From: Limnovirga soli
GTDB taxonomy: Bacteria; Bacteroidota; Bacteroidia; Chitinophagales; Chitinophagaceae
Assembly: GCF_013106755.1 (NCBI RefSeq)
Contig: NZ_WHPF01000016.1
Span: forward strand, 50,966-114,965
Reading direction: 5' to 3'
DNA length: 64,000 bases
Position 1 is the stretch's first letter. Each line of letters starts with the position of its first letter. A program made the position numbers and the translations under genes. Below, one piece after another: positions 43,906 through 52,642 of this stretch. Below the pieces are notes generated by a model. It made no database searches. It had not been told where the DNA came from and saw only the letters and a list, made by a program, of their open reading frames with translations.

Positions 43906-44802
43906 ATGGTAGATGTAATAGAACTTGATAAAATATTTATACAAACCATCGAGGCTAAATGGCTAAAAGACCAGGATGTTTGTCTTGATATTTTACGAAC
44001 CGATGTATTGCATCCTGTAATTAGTGGCAATAAATGGTTTAAGCTGCGGTATTATTTGGAGGAAGCATTATCAGCTGGCAGTAAGCATATTACCACTTTT
44101 GGCGGAGCATATTCAAATCATATTATTGCCACCGCTTGTGCATGTAAGCAATTGGGACTGGCTTGTACAGGTATTATAAGGGGAGAAAGGCCAGCCGTAT
44201 TATCTTCTACCTTAGTATATGCCCAATCGTTTGGCATGCAATTGCAATTTGTTAGCAGGGAAGACTATAAAAACAAAGCCATTGTAAAACAGTTATCTGA
44301 TACTTATATTATACATGAAGGTGGCTATGGAAAACAAGGTGCCCGAGGTGCTGCCACTATATTGGATTATTGCCCAAACCTCAATCAATACTCACATATC
44401 ATTTGTGCTGTTGGCACGGGTACCATGTTGGCAGGCATAATTAAAAGTGCCACTGCTACCCAATTAGTATTAGGCATAAGTGTAATGAAGGCAAATAGGG
44501 CTTTGGAGAATGAACTGGATCAATTATTGGAAAAGGAAGATCAGCAAAAGCAATATTCCATTCTTCATGATTATCATTTTGGCGGTTATGCCAAACATCC
44601 ACCTGCATTAATAGCTTATATGAATACCATTTGGCAGGCGCATCAATTACCTACTGATATTGTATATACTTCCAAAACCTTTTTTGCTGCAGAAACACTT
44701 ATCCGAAATAATACCATTACACCTGGTAGCCGTGTGCTAATGATACATAGTGGTGGTTTACAGGGCAATCTTTCGTTACCACCCGGTGTTCTATTGTTTT
44801 AA
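43906..44802 (+). CDS. PLP-dependent ACC deaminase / D-cysteine desulfhydrase family protein
   Basis: 298 aa from the ATG at 43906 (MVDVIELDKIF); the frame upstream to 43867 starts with TTG. Fold type II PLP enzyme: LRTDVLHPVISGNKWFKLRY holds the PLP lysine (NKWFKL), with TFGGAYSNHIIATACACKQL, GGYGKQGARGA and the phosphate loop CAVGTGTMLAGII. The family includes ACC deaminase and D-cysteine desulfhydrase, which break down small amino acids to keto acids. Substrate cannot be chosen from sequence. Divergent from the nucleotidyltransferase. Confidence 0.88.
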   Translation: MVDVIELDKIFIQTIEAKWLKDQDVCLDILRTDVLHPVISGNKWFKLRYYLEEALSAGSKHITTFGGAYSNHIIATACACKQLGLACTGIIRGERPAVLSSTLVYAQSFGMQLQFVSREDYKNKAIVKQLSDTYIIHEGGYGKQGARGAATILDYCPNLNQYSHIICAVGTGTMLAGIIKSATATQLVLGISVMKANRALENELDQLLEKEDQQKQYSILHDYHFGGYAKHPPALIAYMNTIWQAHQLPTDIVYTSKTFFAAETLIRNNTITPGSRVLMIHSGGLQGNLSLPPGVLLF

Positions 44803-44840
44803 TTTGGATTGTACAACTATATTTGCACACAATTTTTTTG

Positions 44841-45725
44841 ATGATGAGGCGATTTTCTCTGGTATTTATTTTTCCGCTATTTTTTGCTGGTTTGGGGCAA
44901 GCTCAAACAATATTGCCTGATTTTAATGCAGAAAACCTTGGAAAAAATAAGGTAAGGATTTCCTGGGTAAATAATTTTGGTAACCGCTGTATTCAATTAA
45001 ATGTACAGGCTTCAAAAGATAGTTTAAAAGGTTACAGAACAATATTTTCTACAGAGTCGCCGCAATTGCCGCAAAATGGTTTTATTTATGTACAAAGCTT
45101 TCCATATAAAATGTTTTATCGCATTTTTTATATTTTGGATAGTAATCAGTTTATGTTTTCAGCTCCTAAAATAGCTGGCGATATATTGCCGCCAGTAACG
45201 CAAACCAATAAAGTAGACAACGAAAATAAGGACACATTACAGTTTGTAGAAAAAAAGGAAATGCAGGTTGTAAACGCAGAAATACCAGTTAAAAAACCAG
45301 ATCCTCCAAGAATAATATCTATTTATAAAGCGGATAGCTTATTTACCCAATTAGAGTATAGCGTGTATAAGAAATTCAGAGATTCAGTAAATAAGCGAAA
45401 GGACACTTTGCTGGTCTTGGGCCAAAATGAGGTACAGTTAAAACCATTTGATCCTGCCAGTATTTATACGCCTTCCATATTTGTATTAATCAATCAAAAT
45501 GGGTTTGTAAAATTAAACCTGCCCGATGCCGCTAGCAAGAAATACAAAGTGGTTTTTTACGAACTGGACGGTAAAAAATTATTTAGTATCAATAATATCA
45601 GCGATACTGCCATCACTATTGATAAAACCGATTTTATACACGCCGGCTGGTTTAAGTTTGAACTGTATGAAAACGAGAAGCTGATAGAACGTAATAAAAT
45701 ACTGCTGCAAAAAGATTTGCGGTAA
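44841..45725 (+). CDS. Secreted protein of unknown function
   Basis: 294 aa from the ATG at 44841 (ATG at 44844 equally possible). Signal peptide (RFSLVFIFPLFFAGLGQAQ). The N-terminal half resembles a fibronectin-like beta-sandwich (ENLGKNKVRISWVNNFGNRC), a Lys/Pro/Glu linker lies near 125-165, and the C-terminal third (NQNGFVKLNLPDAASKKYKV onward) may be a second beta domain. Possibly surface or gliding-related, but no named family recognised. It is convergent with lipB: stops are one base apart. Confidence 0.68.
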   Translation: MMRRFSLVFIFPLFFAGLGQAQTILPDFNAENLGKNKVRISWVNNFGNRCIQLNVQASKDSLKGYRTIFSTESPQLPQNGFIYVQSFPYKMFYRIFYILDSNQFMFSAPKIAGDILPPVTQTNKVDNENKDTLQFVEKKEMQVVNAEIPVKKPDPPRIISIYKADSLFTQLEYSVYKKFRDSVNKRKDTLLVLGQNEVQLKPFDPASIYTPSIFVLINQNGFVKLNLPDAASKKYKVVFYELDGKKLFSINNISDTAITIDKTDFIHAGWFKFELYENEKLIERNKILLQKDLR

Positions 45726-45726
45726 G

Positions 45727-46407
45727 CTATTGCAACTGAATGCCAAATACCTGTTCAAAGTTATATTTCACCTTTTCTTTTACTTCTTCCATATCTACGA
45801 TACGGCCAAGTTCTTGTTCCAGAGAGGTTACTTTTTTGTTTTGAATGCCACAGGGCACAATATAATTAAAATAAGAAAGATCTGTATTTACATTAAGTGC
45901 AAAGCCATGCATGGTAATCCAGCGACTGCAACGGATGCCCATAGCACAAATTTTTCTGGCTTTTGCGGGTTGGTCGGGTTCAATCCAAACACCAGTTTCG
46001 CCATGGCTGCGTTCGCCCTTAATGCCGTAGCCGGCCATAGTAGCAATAATTACTTCTTCTAAACTTCTAAGGTACCAGCCAAGATCTGGTTTAAACTGGT
46101 CAAGATCAAAAATTGGGTAGCCAACCAATTGCCCCGGCCCATGAAAAGTAATATCGCCACCCCTGTTTATGTGAAAGTATTCAACGCCTTTTTCGGCCCT
46201 TTCGGTATCATTTATCAGTACATGTTCGGGTTTGCCGTTTTTGCCCAAAGTATACACTGCTTCATGCTCGGTAAATAATAAAAAATGGCCGGGTGTACCA
46301 TCCTGTTGCTTCACCTTAACACCTTGTTGCAACAGGCTTTCCTGGTAATTCCATACCTCTTCATACCCACGCTTACCTAAATCCTGAAACTGCACCTGAA
46401 TACTCAT
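45727..46407 (-). CDS. lipB: Octanoyl-[acyl carrier protein]:protein N-octanoyltransferase
   Basis: 226 aa from the ATG at 46405-46407 (MSIQVQFQDLGKRGYEEVW). Moves octanoyl from ACP to lipoyl domains, the first lipoate synthesis step. Landmarks: GGDITFHGPGQLVGYPIFDL, then KICAMGIRCSRWITMHGFAL, which holds the conserved Lys, and NYIVPCGI with the catalytic Cys. All family signatures are present. The lipA partner is not in the window. Confidence 0.95.
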   Translation of the reverse strand: MSIQVQFQDLGKRGYEEVWNYQESLLQQGVKVKQQDGTPGHFLLFTEHEAVYTLGKNGKPEHVLINDTERAEKGVEYFHINRGGDITFHGPGQLVGYPIFDLDQFKPDLGWYLRSLEEVIIATMAGYGIKGERSHGETGVWIEPDQPAKARKICAMGIRCSRWITMHGFALNVNTDLSYFNYIVPCGIQNKKVTSLEQELGRIVDMEEVKEKVKYNFEQVFGIQLQ

Positions 46408-46515
46408 AGGCTGCAAATGTATTTCAATAAAACTGTTTCATAAAATGCCATAGGGTTAAGGCAGAATGCAAAAACTGTAATGTTATGATACCGGCTTTTG
46501 TATTATATAGCATCG

Positions 46516-46564
46516 CCGCTTGCGTCGCATTACGTTCACGGTTCCACTTTCATGGCATCATAAT
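46516..46564 (-). repeat. Interspersed repeat, hybrid A/B core
   Basis: CGCTTGCGTCGCA (A half) joins ACGTTCACGGTTCCACTTTC and ATGGCATCATAATA (B half). A recombinant form showing that A and B cores are alternatives in one element. Confidence 0.75.
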
Positions 46565-46619
46565 ACAGGGGAATAAAGTATAATCTAATGTAAAGTAAGC
46601 AAAGCATCCTTATTTTTGC

Positions 46620-46702
46620 AGGCGGCTGTTTACGGCTGCTATTTTGCTATAGTTGAAGTGTGCGACGCAAGTAAAGCTGCTTCCAGTGCCATTGCCAGGC
46701 CC
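46620..46702 (+). repeat. Interspersed repeat, core A (truncated 5' half)
   Basis: GGCGGCTGTTTACGGCTGC flank, GAAGTGTGCGACGCAAGTAA at 46655-46674, AGCTGC and GCCAGGCCCC at 46693-46702. The GTACAAG half reads GTTGAAG. Ends 15 bp before the rluD start. Confidence 0.85.
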
Positions 46703-46717
46703 CAAAAAATTACCAAC

Positions 46718-47767
46718 ATGCTTGAAGAACGTGATATTCAAATAGAAGAAAATACCGAAGAATTATACGAGCGAAAATCCTTTACCATTGATAAAGGCCA
46801 GGAACCCCTGCGTATTGATAAATGGGTGCAGGAGCATATGACCAATGTTACCCGTAATAAAATACAGCAAGCCATAGAAGCCTGCTTTATAACTGTTAAT
46901 GGTAAAAGTGTTAAGAATAATTATAAGGTAAGGCCGCTGGATGAAATTGTAGTATTAAGCCTTAGCAATCCAATATCGGAGGAGGTAAAACCGGAACCTG
47001 TTCCGCTGGATATTGTATATGAGGATGACGCGATAATGGTGTTAAATAAACCCAAGAATATGGTGGTACACCCGGGTGTGGGTAATTATTCGGGCACTTT
47101 ATTAAATGGTATTGCCTACCATTTGCTGCAGCAAAATCCAAATTTAGACGAGGAAACCCTACCTCGTTATGGATTGGTACACCGTATAGATAAAAATACC
47201 ACCGGTTTGCTGGTTTGTGCTAAAACAGCCGAAGCCGCAGCCCATTTGGCCAAACAGTTTTTTAACCATACTGTTTCCAGAAAATATGTGGCATTGGTTT
47301 GGGGTAATGTGGAAGAAGAAGAAGGTACAATTGTAGCACATATTGCCCGCCACCAGCGGTTTAGAAAAATTTTTGATGCCTATCCGGAAGGTGAAACGGG
47401 TAAGCATGCTATAACCCATTATAGTGTATTGGAGCGGTTTAATTATGTAACCTTAGTTGAGTGCAGGTTAGAAACTGGCCGTACCCACCAGATTAGGGTA
47501 CATATGAAACATATTGGGCATACTTTGTTTAATGATTTGGAATATGGCGGCGACAGAATTTTAAAAGGCACCATTTATACCCGTTATAAACAGTTTGTAG
47601 ATAATTGTTTTGCCGTATGTCCGCGTTGTGCATTACATGCTAAAACACTGGGTTTTATACACCCGGTTACCAACAAGGAAATGTTTTTTGAAAGCCCTTT
47701 GCCTTCAGATATTATAAGGGTGGTAGATAAATGGCGGGATTATATTCAGACCAAAACAAATGTGTGA
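46718..47767 (+). CDS. RluA/RluD family rRNA pseudouridine synthase
   Basis: 349 aa from the ATG at 46718 (MLEERDIQIEENTEELYERK). The open frame further upstream is repeat DNA and is not used. An N-terminal acidic extension precedes an S4 RNA-binding domain (about 30-95, RIDKWVQEHMTNVTRNKIQQ). The synthase domain follows with GLVHRIDKNTTGLLVCAKTA (catalytic Asp in HRID) and LETGRTHQIRVHMKHIGHTL. It likely converts uridines in 23S rRNA helix 69. Followed by a terminator. Confidence 0.93.
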   Translation: MLEERDIQIEENTEELYERKSFTIDKGQEPLRIDKWVQEHMTNVTRNKIQQAIEACFITVNGKSVKNNYKVRPLDEIVVLSLSNPISEEVKPEPVPLDIVYEDDAIMVLNKPKNMVVHPGVGNYSGTLLNGIAYHLLQQNPNLDEETLPRYGLVHRIDKNTTGLLVCAKTAEAAAHLAKQFFNHTVSRKYVALVWGNVEEEEGTIVAHIARHQRFRKIFDAYPEGETGKHAITHYSVLERFNYVTLVECRLETGRTHQIRVHMKHIGHTLFNDLEYGGDRILKGTIYTRYKQFVDNCFAVCPRCALHAKTLGFIHPVTNKEMFFESPLPSDIIRVVDKWRDYIQTKTNV

Positions 47768-47770
47768 TAT

Positions 47771-47801
47771 AAAAAAAGGAAGCCAGAAGCTTCCTTTTTT
47801 G
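47771..47801 (+). terminator. Bidirectional terminator between rluD-like and DUF4920 genes
   Basis: AAAAAAAGGAAGC-CAGA-AGCTTCCTTTTTTG: a 7-bp stem with A and T runs on both sides, between convergent genes. Confidence 0.9.
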
Positions 47802-47821
47802 TGTAATATGATTTTGTACAA

Positions 47822-48295
47822 CTACAAAACCAATATGCCTTTAGCGCTAATGGTAATTTCTTTTTTTGCCTCGGTGATAGCGTTTATTTCTTCCTTGCTT
47901 TTGCCGGCATCTGCTGCGTAATGGCGTAGTTGAGATACAGAAGTTATCTTTTCTTCTGCAATACCATCCAATATAATTTCCTTGCCTTTTAGTACCAGTG
48001 GTACAAAAAATGCATGGTCTTTCATTTTAATAGTCATATCACCCTTTGGCGATTTAATGGTAAGCCAGCAGCCCATGTCTTCGCAAACACTGGTTACTGT
48101 CCCTTTTATTTTAACAGCGGTTTTTTCTCCCTCTTTTTTTTGTACATCTGCAATGGCCTGCTCTACAGAAACGGCATTGTCTGGGTTTATAATTTCACCA
48201 AAGGTAGCACCCTTATCTGCTGCAACATTGGGTGGCTGGGCATTTGTGTAAAGCGATAAAAACAAAAACGCGGCAATAATGGTAAGTTTATTCAT
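47822..48295 (-). CDS. DUF4920 domain secreted protein
   Basis: 157 aa from the ATG at 48293-48295, with signal peptide (LTIIAAFLFLSLYTNAQ). The DUF4920 core shows VKIKGTVTSVCEDMGCWLTI and MTIKMKDHAFFVPLVLKGKE. The Cys pair in CEDMGC is the most conserved part of the family and suggests a metal or redox site in the periplasm. Function unknown. It stands alone between rluD-like and sucC. Confidence 0.88.
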   Translation of the reverse strand: MNKLTIIAAFLFLSLYTNAQPPNVAADKGATFGEIINPDNAVSVEQAIADVQKKEGEKTAVKIKGTVTSVCEDMGCWLTIKSPKGDMTIKMKDHAFFVPLVLKGKEIILDGIAEEKITSVSQLRHYAADAGKSKEEINAITEAKKEITISAKGILVL

Positions 48296-48523
48296 ATGTT
48301 TTATTTTGAAGAATTGCAAGTTACAAAATTTGGGCAAAGTTGGTTTTTAAAAATGTAAAACAGTTATGTAACTACACATAAAATGGAATAGAATAACTGG
48401 CAAATTGGTTGGTTCTTTACCAGTTTTGCAGGTATTTAATCTGCAAAAATCCACAAAAACAACATCATTTTTATATGGGGTGCAAGCTGTTTTCCCTTAT
48501 CTTCGCCACACAAATTTTTAACT

Positions 48524-49735
48524 ATGAATCTTCACGAATATCAGGCAAAAGAACTGTTGAAAAAATACAATGTTCCTGTGCAGGAAGGCATTGCTGTAGA
48601 CACTGTAATGGCAGCCGAAGAAGCTTACCGTCAAATAAAAACGCAAACTGGTAACAATTTTGCCGTTATTAAGGCACAAATACATGCAGGTGGCCGTGGA
48701 AAAGGTAAAATTGAAGGTACAGAACAACGAGGTGTTGTTGTGGCCAAAAGCATTGAAGATGTAAGTAATGTAGCAAAAAATATATTGGGCCATAAATTAA
48801 TTACTATTCAAACAGGCGCTGCCGGTAAAATAGTTAATAAAATACTTATTGCACAGGATGTATATTATCCTGGTCCAAACCCTGTTAAAGAATTATACCT
48901 CTCCATTTTGTTAGACCGTACCAAAGGCCGTAATGTAATTATGTACAGTACCGAAGGTGGTATGGATATTGAAGAAGTAGCACATTCTACTCCTGAAAAA
49001 ATATTTAAAGAATGGGTTCACCCAGGTGGCACTTTACAAGGTTTTCAGGCTAGAAAAATTGCTTTCAATTTTGGCTTAACAGGCGAAGCTTTTAAAAACT
49101 GTGTAAAATTTGTAACCAACTTATACAATGCATATGTAGGTTTAGATTGCAGTATGCTGGAAATTAACCCATTGTTTAAAACCAGCGACGAGAAAATTAT
49201 TGCGGTTGACTGTAAAATGAATCTTGATGAAAATGCCTTAATGCGCCATAACGATTTGGCAGCAATGAGGGATGTAACTGAAGAAGATCCAACGGAAGTT
49301 GAAGCAGGCCAATACAATTTAAATTTTGTAAAATTAGATGGTAATGTGGGTTGCATGGTAAATGGTGCTGGACTGGCAATGGCAACCATGGATATGATTA
49401 AGTTAAGTGGTGGAGAGCCTGCCAATTTCTTAGACGTAGGTGGTACAGCCAATGCGCAAACGGTAGAAGCCGGTTTTAGAATCATCATGAAAGATCCAAA
49501 CGTAAAAGCTATTCTGATCAATATATTTGGTGGTATCGTTCGTTGCGATCGTGTTGCAGCTGGTGTAATTGAAGCTTACGGAAAATTGGGTAATATCAAT
49601 ATCCCAATCATTGTAAGGCTGCAGGGTACCAACGCTACCGAAGCTAAAAAATTAATTGATGAAAGCGGTTTAAAAGTGCAATCAGCCATATTGCTTAGCG
49701 AAGCGGCTGCTCTGGTAAAACAAGCCGTAGCTTAA
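48524..49735 (+). CDS. sucC: Succinyl-CoA synthetase beta subunit (ADP-forming)
   Basis: 403 aa. Substrate-level phosphorylation step of the citric acid cycle, succinyl-CoA to succinate. ATP-grasp domain from MNLHEYQAKELLKKYNVPVQ and AQIHAGGRGKGKIEGTEQRG to CSMLEINPLF and AVDCKMNLDENAL. The CoA-ligase domain follows with ANFLDVGGTANAQTVEAGFR and LINIFGGIVRCDRVAAG. Slightly longer than the E. coli subunit (388). The alpha subunit sucD is not adjacent. Confidence 0.95.
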   Translation: MNLHEYQAKELLKKYNVPVQEGIAVDTVMAAEEAYRQIKTQTGNNFAVIKAQIHAGGRGKGKIEGTEQRGVVVAKSIEDVSNVAKNILGHKLITIQTGAAGKIVNKILIAQDVYYPGPNPVKELYLSILLDRTKGRNVIMYSTEGGMDIEEVAHSTPEKIFKEWVHPGGTLQGFQARKIAFNFGLTGEAFKNCVKFVTNLYNAYVGLDCSMLEINPLFKTSDEKIIAVDCKMNLDENALMRHNDLAAMRDVTEEDPTEVEAGQYNLNFVKLDGNVGCMVNGAGLAMATMDMIKLSGGEPANFLDVGGTANAQTVEAGFRIIMKDPNVKAILINIFGGIVRCDRVAAGVIEAYGKLGNINIPIIVRLQGTNATEAKKLIDESGLKVQSAILLSEAAALVKQAVA

Positions 49736-49756
49736 AATAATTATCCCGGAAAGCAT

Positions 49757-49787
49757 AAAGCGTTCATCTCAGATGAGCGCTTTTTTT
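49757..49787 (+). terminator. Terminator after sucC
   Basis: AAAGCG-T-TCATCT-C-AGATGA-G-CGCTTTTTTT: 10 paired bases with one G-T and seven Ts, 22 bp past sucC. Confidence 0.9.
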
Positions 49788-49819
49788 GTGCCAGTTTTAT
49801 TGCAATACAAGCTTCAACG

Positions 49820-49878
49820 CTTTTGGCATCACCTCTTGCGTCGCAATCACTTCATCGTTCCACTGTTGTGGCATCAAT
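49820..49878 (-). repeat. Interspersed repeat, hybrid A/B core
   Basis: TGGCATCACCTCTTGCGTCGC, then ATCGTTCCACTGTTGTGGCA. The A half (CTTGCGTCGCA, 49834-49844) joins the B half (GTTCCAC...GTGGCATCA), as in the copy at 46.5 kb. Confidence 0.7.
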
Positions 49879-49968
49879 TGAAGTATAAAGTATAGTATCA
49901 ATCGCTCAAAATGCGAATAACAAATGATATCATACAAGCCAGGCACTATTATGAAATGGCTAAAAATG

Positions 49969-50007
49969 AAAAGGGGCTAACAAAATGCTTTGTAAAGCCC
50001 CTTTTTA
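49969..50007 (-). terminator. Bidirectional terminator between sucC and the coiled-coil gene
   Basis: AAAAGGGGCT and AGCCCCTTTTT arms around a 15-nt loop, with A and T tracts. Serves the minus-strand gene ending at 50035; could also act on the plus strand. Confidence 0.85.
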
Positions 50008-50034
50008 TAAAAAGTTTAAATTGGCAAAAGCGTA

Positions 50035-50445
50035 TTATTTTCCTCCGCCTGTTCCCTTTTTATTGCCTTTTTTATCTTTAATCTTTTGCCTTTGTTCTTT
50101 TGTAAGAACGGCACCAGATTTATTTTTAAAATTTTCTTCGGCAGCTTTTAGTTTTTCTTTTTTCTGCTCCTCAGTTAGGGAATTATCGTTTTTAATTTTT
50201 TCTTTTTCCTGCCTGGTTTCATTTTTAATTTTCTCTAATTGGGTAGCCTGATCTTTACTTAAATCAAGGTCTTTTAAATTCTCTTTAGTTAGACCTTTAT
50301 CTTTAAGGTTTTGTTTGCGTGTGGTGTCCATATTACCGATACGAGATTTCACCTTATCCTTCTTTGTGGTATCAGTAGTAGTTTGGGCATTCGAAACCAA
50401 TGTGATCATTAACAAACAGGTTGCTAAAACGATTATTTTTTTCAT
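50035..50445 (-). CDS. Secreted charged helical protein (Spy/LTXXQ-like)
   Basis: 136 aa with signal peptide (VLATCLLMITLVSNAQ). The mature chain is almost wholly charged helix (NLKDKGLTKENLKDLDLSKD, then RQEKEKIKNDNSLTEEQKKE), with LTEEQ and LTKEQRQK segments of the LTXXQ kind seen in periplasmic Spy/CpxP chaperones. It ends in a basic Gly tail. A periplasmic chaperone-like role is possible; low-complexity sequence makes family assignment weak. Confidence 0.7.
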   Translation of the reverse strand: MKKIIVLATCLLMITLVSNAQTTTDTTKKDKVKSRIGNMDTTRKQNLKDKGLTKENLKDLDLSKDQATQLEKIKNETRQEKEKIKNDNSLTEEQKKEKLKAAEENFKNKSGAVLTKEQRQKIKDKKGNKKGTGGGK

Positions 50446-50517
50446 TATTCAATTTATTTTTTCTTGGATGTTTTATTTGAGCCCAGGTTTAAAAGGGACC
50501 AACTTTTTTATAAAAAA

Positions 50518-51369
50518 TTATTGATAAGCTACCACCTGTTGTTTGGAGGTGCCAAGGCCATCAATACCTAATTCAACAATATCTCCGGGTTTCAGGTAAA
50601 CGGGAGGGTTAAAGCCCAGACCTACACCGGCAGGTGTACCGGTTGAAATAATATCTCCGGGTAAAAGTGTCATAAACTGGCTAACATAGGAAACCAGATG
50701 AGGAATTTTAAATATCAGATTAGCAGTAGTGCCATCCTGCATCTTTTTGCCATTAACGGTAAGCCAAAGCCTTAAGTTATCTACATCAGCAATTTCGTCT
50801 TTAGTAGCCATAAAGGGGCCAAGAGGAGCGAAGGTATCGCATCCTTTCCCTTTATCCCATGTGCCATTTCGCTCAAGCTGAAAAGCCCTTTCACTTACAT
50901 CATTGTGTAAACAATAGCCAGCTACATAATCCATGGCAGTTTCTTCTGTAACATAACTGGCTTTGGTGCCAATAATTACTGCCAGTTCAACCTCCCAATC
51001 TGTTTTTACTGAATTGCGTGGAATTACTATATTATCGTTGGGGCCACATACAGCCGTGGTTGATTTTAAAAATATAATCGGCTCGCTGGGGGTGGCTGCG
51101 CCGGTTTCTTTTGCATGATCGGCATAATTTAAACCAATACAAACAATCTTTGATGGCCTTGCAACAGGGCAAGCCAGGGTAATATCATCCGGTAAAGGCA
51201 TCAGACTTTCCTTATTACTTTCAATAAACGCATCCAATCTTTGTAGTCCGTTTGTTTCAAAAAAGTTTTCAGTATAGTCTTCCCCAAATTGCTCTGTGCT
51301 AAACATAGCGTTGTTGATGATAACACCAGTTTTTTGCCGGTTATTTTCAGTGTATCTTATTAGTTTCAT
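50518..51369 (-). CDS. Fumarylacetoacetate hydrolase family protein
   Basis: 283 aa. FAH fold: VCIGLNYADHAKETG, PIIFLKSTTAVCGPNDNIV, the metal-binding Glu in DWEVELAVIIG, and ISTGTPAGVGLGFNPPVYLK. Members hydrolyse acyl-pyruvate or dioxo acids with a divalent metal. Position next to an SDR and an L-rhamnose/L-fucose mutarotase suggests 2,4-diketo-3-deoxy-L-fuconate (or -rhamnonate) hydrolase in a non-phosphorylating sugar acid route. The substrate is inferred, not read. Last gene of the set. Confidence 0.9.
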   Translation of the reverse strand: MKLIRYTENNRQKTGVIINNAMFSTEQFGEDYTENFFETNGLQRLDAFIESNKESLMPLPDDITLACPVARPSKIVCIGLNYADHAKETGAATPSEPIIFLKSTTAVCGPNDNIVIPRNSVKTDWEVELAVIIGTKASYVTEETAMDYVAGYCLHNDVSERAFQLERNGTWDKGKGCDTFAPLGPFMATKDEIADVDNLRLWLTVNGKKMQDGTTANLIFKIPHLVSYVSQFMTLLPGDIISTGTPAGVGLGFNPPVYLKPGDIVELGIDGLGTSKQQVVAYQ

Positions 51370-51397
51370 GATTATATTTTGATTGAACTCTTATTTA

Positions 51398-52162
51398 TTA
51401 ACTGTTTAGTTTTATAAAGCCTCCGTCTATCGGGTAATCAGAACCTGTAATAAAGCCAGCTTCATCGCTGCATAAAAATAATATAAGTGTGGCTATTTCA
51501 TCGGGTTTCCCCATACGGCCTATGGGCTGGGTTTTGGATAATTTCTCAAACATTTCCTGCTCTTTACCTGGATAGTTTTTTGCCAGAAAATTATCTACAA
51601 ATGGCGTATGTACCCTACCTGGAGAAATACAGTTGCAGCGAATATTATCTTTTATATAATCCTTTGCCACACTCATTGTCATGGCATACACGGCTCCTTT
51701 ACTCATAGAATAAGCAAACCTGTCTGATAATCCCACTACTGCTGCAACTGAGGAAAGATTTAGAATTACCCCGCCACCCTGTTTTTGCATCATCGGAATA
51801 GCAGCAAATAAACAGTTATACAAACCTTTTACGTTTACATTGTAAATCCTGTCAAAATCTGCTTCGCTGGTATTATCGGCTTTGCCTATATGAGATACGC
51901 CTGCACTGTTTACCAGAATATCAATACGACCTATTTGCGCAAAGCTGTCAACTACTTTTTGCTGATTGCTTACATCGCAGGCAGCCACAAATCCTTTACC
52001 ACCGTTGGCAGTAATTTCATCTACTGTGTTTTGGGCATTTGCTTCGCTAATATCTGTTACATACACTACTGCGCCCTGTTGTGCAAATAATAAACAAACT
52101 GCTTTGCCAATACCACTTCCACCACCAGTGATTACCGCATTTTTGTTTGAAAGACTTAACAT
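51398..52162 (-). CDS. Short-chain dehydrogenase/reductase (SDR)
   Basis: 254 aa from the ATG at 52160-52162 (MLSLSNKNAVITGGGSGIGK). Landmarks: TGGGSGIGKAV cofactor loop, NNxxNAG variant NSAGVSHIG, the catalytic Ser-Tyr-Lys (LSSVAAVVG, YSMSKGAV) and CISPGRVHTPF, ending with GSDYPIDGGFIKLN. Likely a keto-deoxy-sugar-acid or sugar dehydrogenase of the same pathway as its neighbours. It starts 36 bp after the mutarotase stop and ends 29 bp before the FAH gene. Confidence 0.92.
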   Translation of the reverse strand: MLSLSNKNAVITGGGSGIGKAVCLLFAQQGAVVYVTDISEANAQNTVDEITANGGKGFVAACDVSNQQKVVDSFAQIGRIDILVNSAGVSHIGKADNTSEADFDRIYNVNVKGLYNCLFAAIPMMQKQGGGVILNLSSVAAVVGLSDRFAYSMSKGAVYAMTMSVAKDYIKDNIRCNCISPGRVHTPFVDNFLAKNYPGKEQEMFEKLSKTQPIGRMGKPDEIATLILFLCSDEAGFITGSDYPIDGGFIKLNS

Positions 52163-52197
52163 TTTTAAAATTGTTTTATAGTAATTGAGCTGGTGAT

Positions 52198-52527
52198 TTA
52201 TATTGAAAATATATTTTCCATTAATACCCACTTTTCTCCGGGTTTGGCAAAGGGAAGTGATTGCTGATAATTCCACATTAACTGCTCCCATTCCTGCACT
52301 TTTGAGTTGGCCGCATCCATTGCAGCTTTTTGTTCAAATGAAAAATCGGCTGTTGTTTTCATAATCATAAAAAGCCTGTTACCAACACGGTATATTTCCA
52401 TAGATACAATACCTGATTGATGAATGCTTTCTATTATTTCGGGCCATACTTTTTTATGCCAGTCTTCATATTCGGCAATGAGTTTTTGATCATTTTTGAG
52501 GTCTACTGCGAGGCAATATTTTTTCAT
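52198..52527 (-). CDS. L-rhamnose/L-fucose mutarotase family protein
   Basis: 109 aa from the ATG at 52525-52527 (MKKYCLAVDLKNDQKLIAEY). The RhaM/DUF718 landmarks are CLAVDLKND, YEDWHKKVWPEIIESIHQSG, MEIYRVGNRLFMIM and WEQLMWNYQQSLP. The enzyme interconverts alpha and beta anomers of L-sugars. The upstream frame to 52602 is repeat-derived. First of the mutarotase-SDR-FAH set, so the sugar is probably L-fucose or L-rhamnose; the length and WPE motif do not separate them. Confidence 0.88.
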   Translation of the reverse strand: MKKYCLAVDLKNDQKLIAEYEDWHKKVWPEIIESIHQSGIVSMEIYRVGNRLFMIMKTTADFSFEQKAAMDAANSKVQEWEQLMWNYQQSLPFAKPGEKWVLMENIFSI

Positions 52528-52565
52528 ACAAGTATTTGTTTTTATAGGAGTGTTATTGAATTTTG

Positions 52566-52610
52566 TTGCCATGAAAACCGAACGATGAACCGAGCGTGGC
52601 AAGTAAAGCC
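52566..52610 (+). repeat. Interspersed repeat, core B
   Basis: TTGCCATGAAAACCGAACGA, then TGAACCGAGCGTGGCAAGTA and AAGCC. TTGCCATG and CGTGGCAA form the same stem as in the 37.1 kb copy. Between the mutarotase start and the PBP1A stop. Confidence 0.85.
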
Positions 52611-52642
52611 AAATAATAGCTTTAGTGCCGGTTACATAAACA

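Noticed and set aside
46616..46717. Extended rluD-like N-terminus
   Set aside because: The extra 34 residues are translated repeat DNA; ATG at 46718 fits the family.
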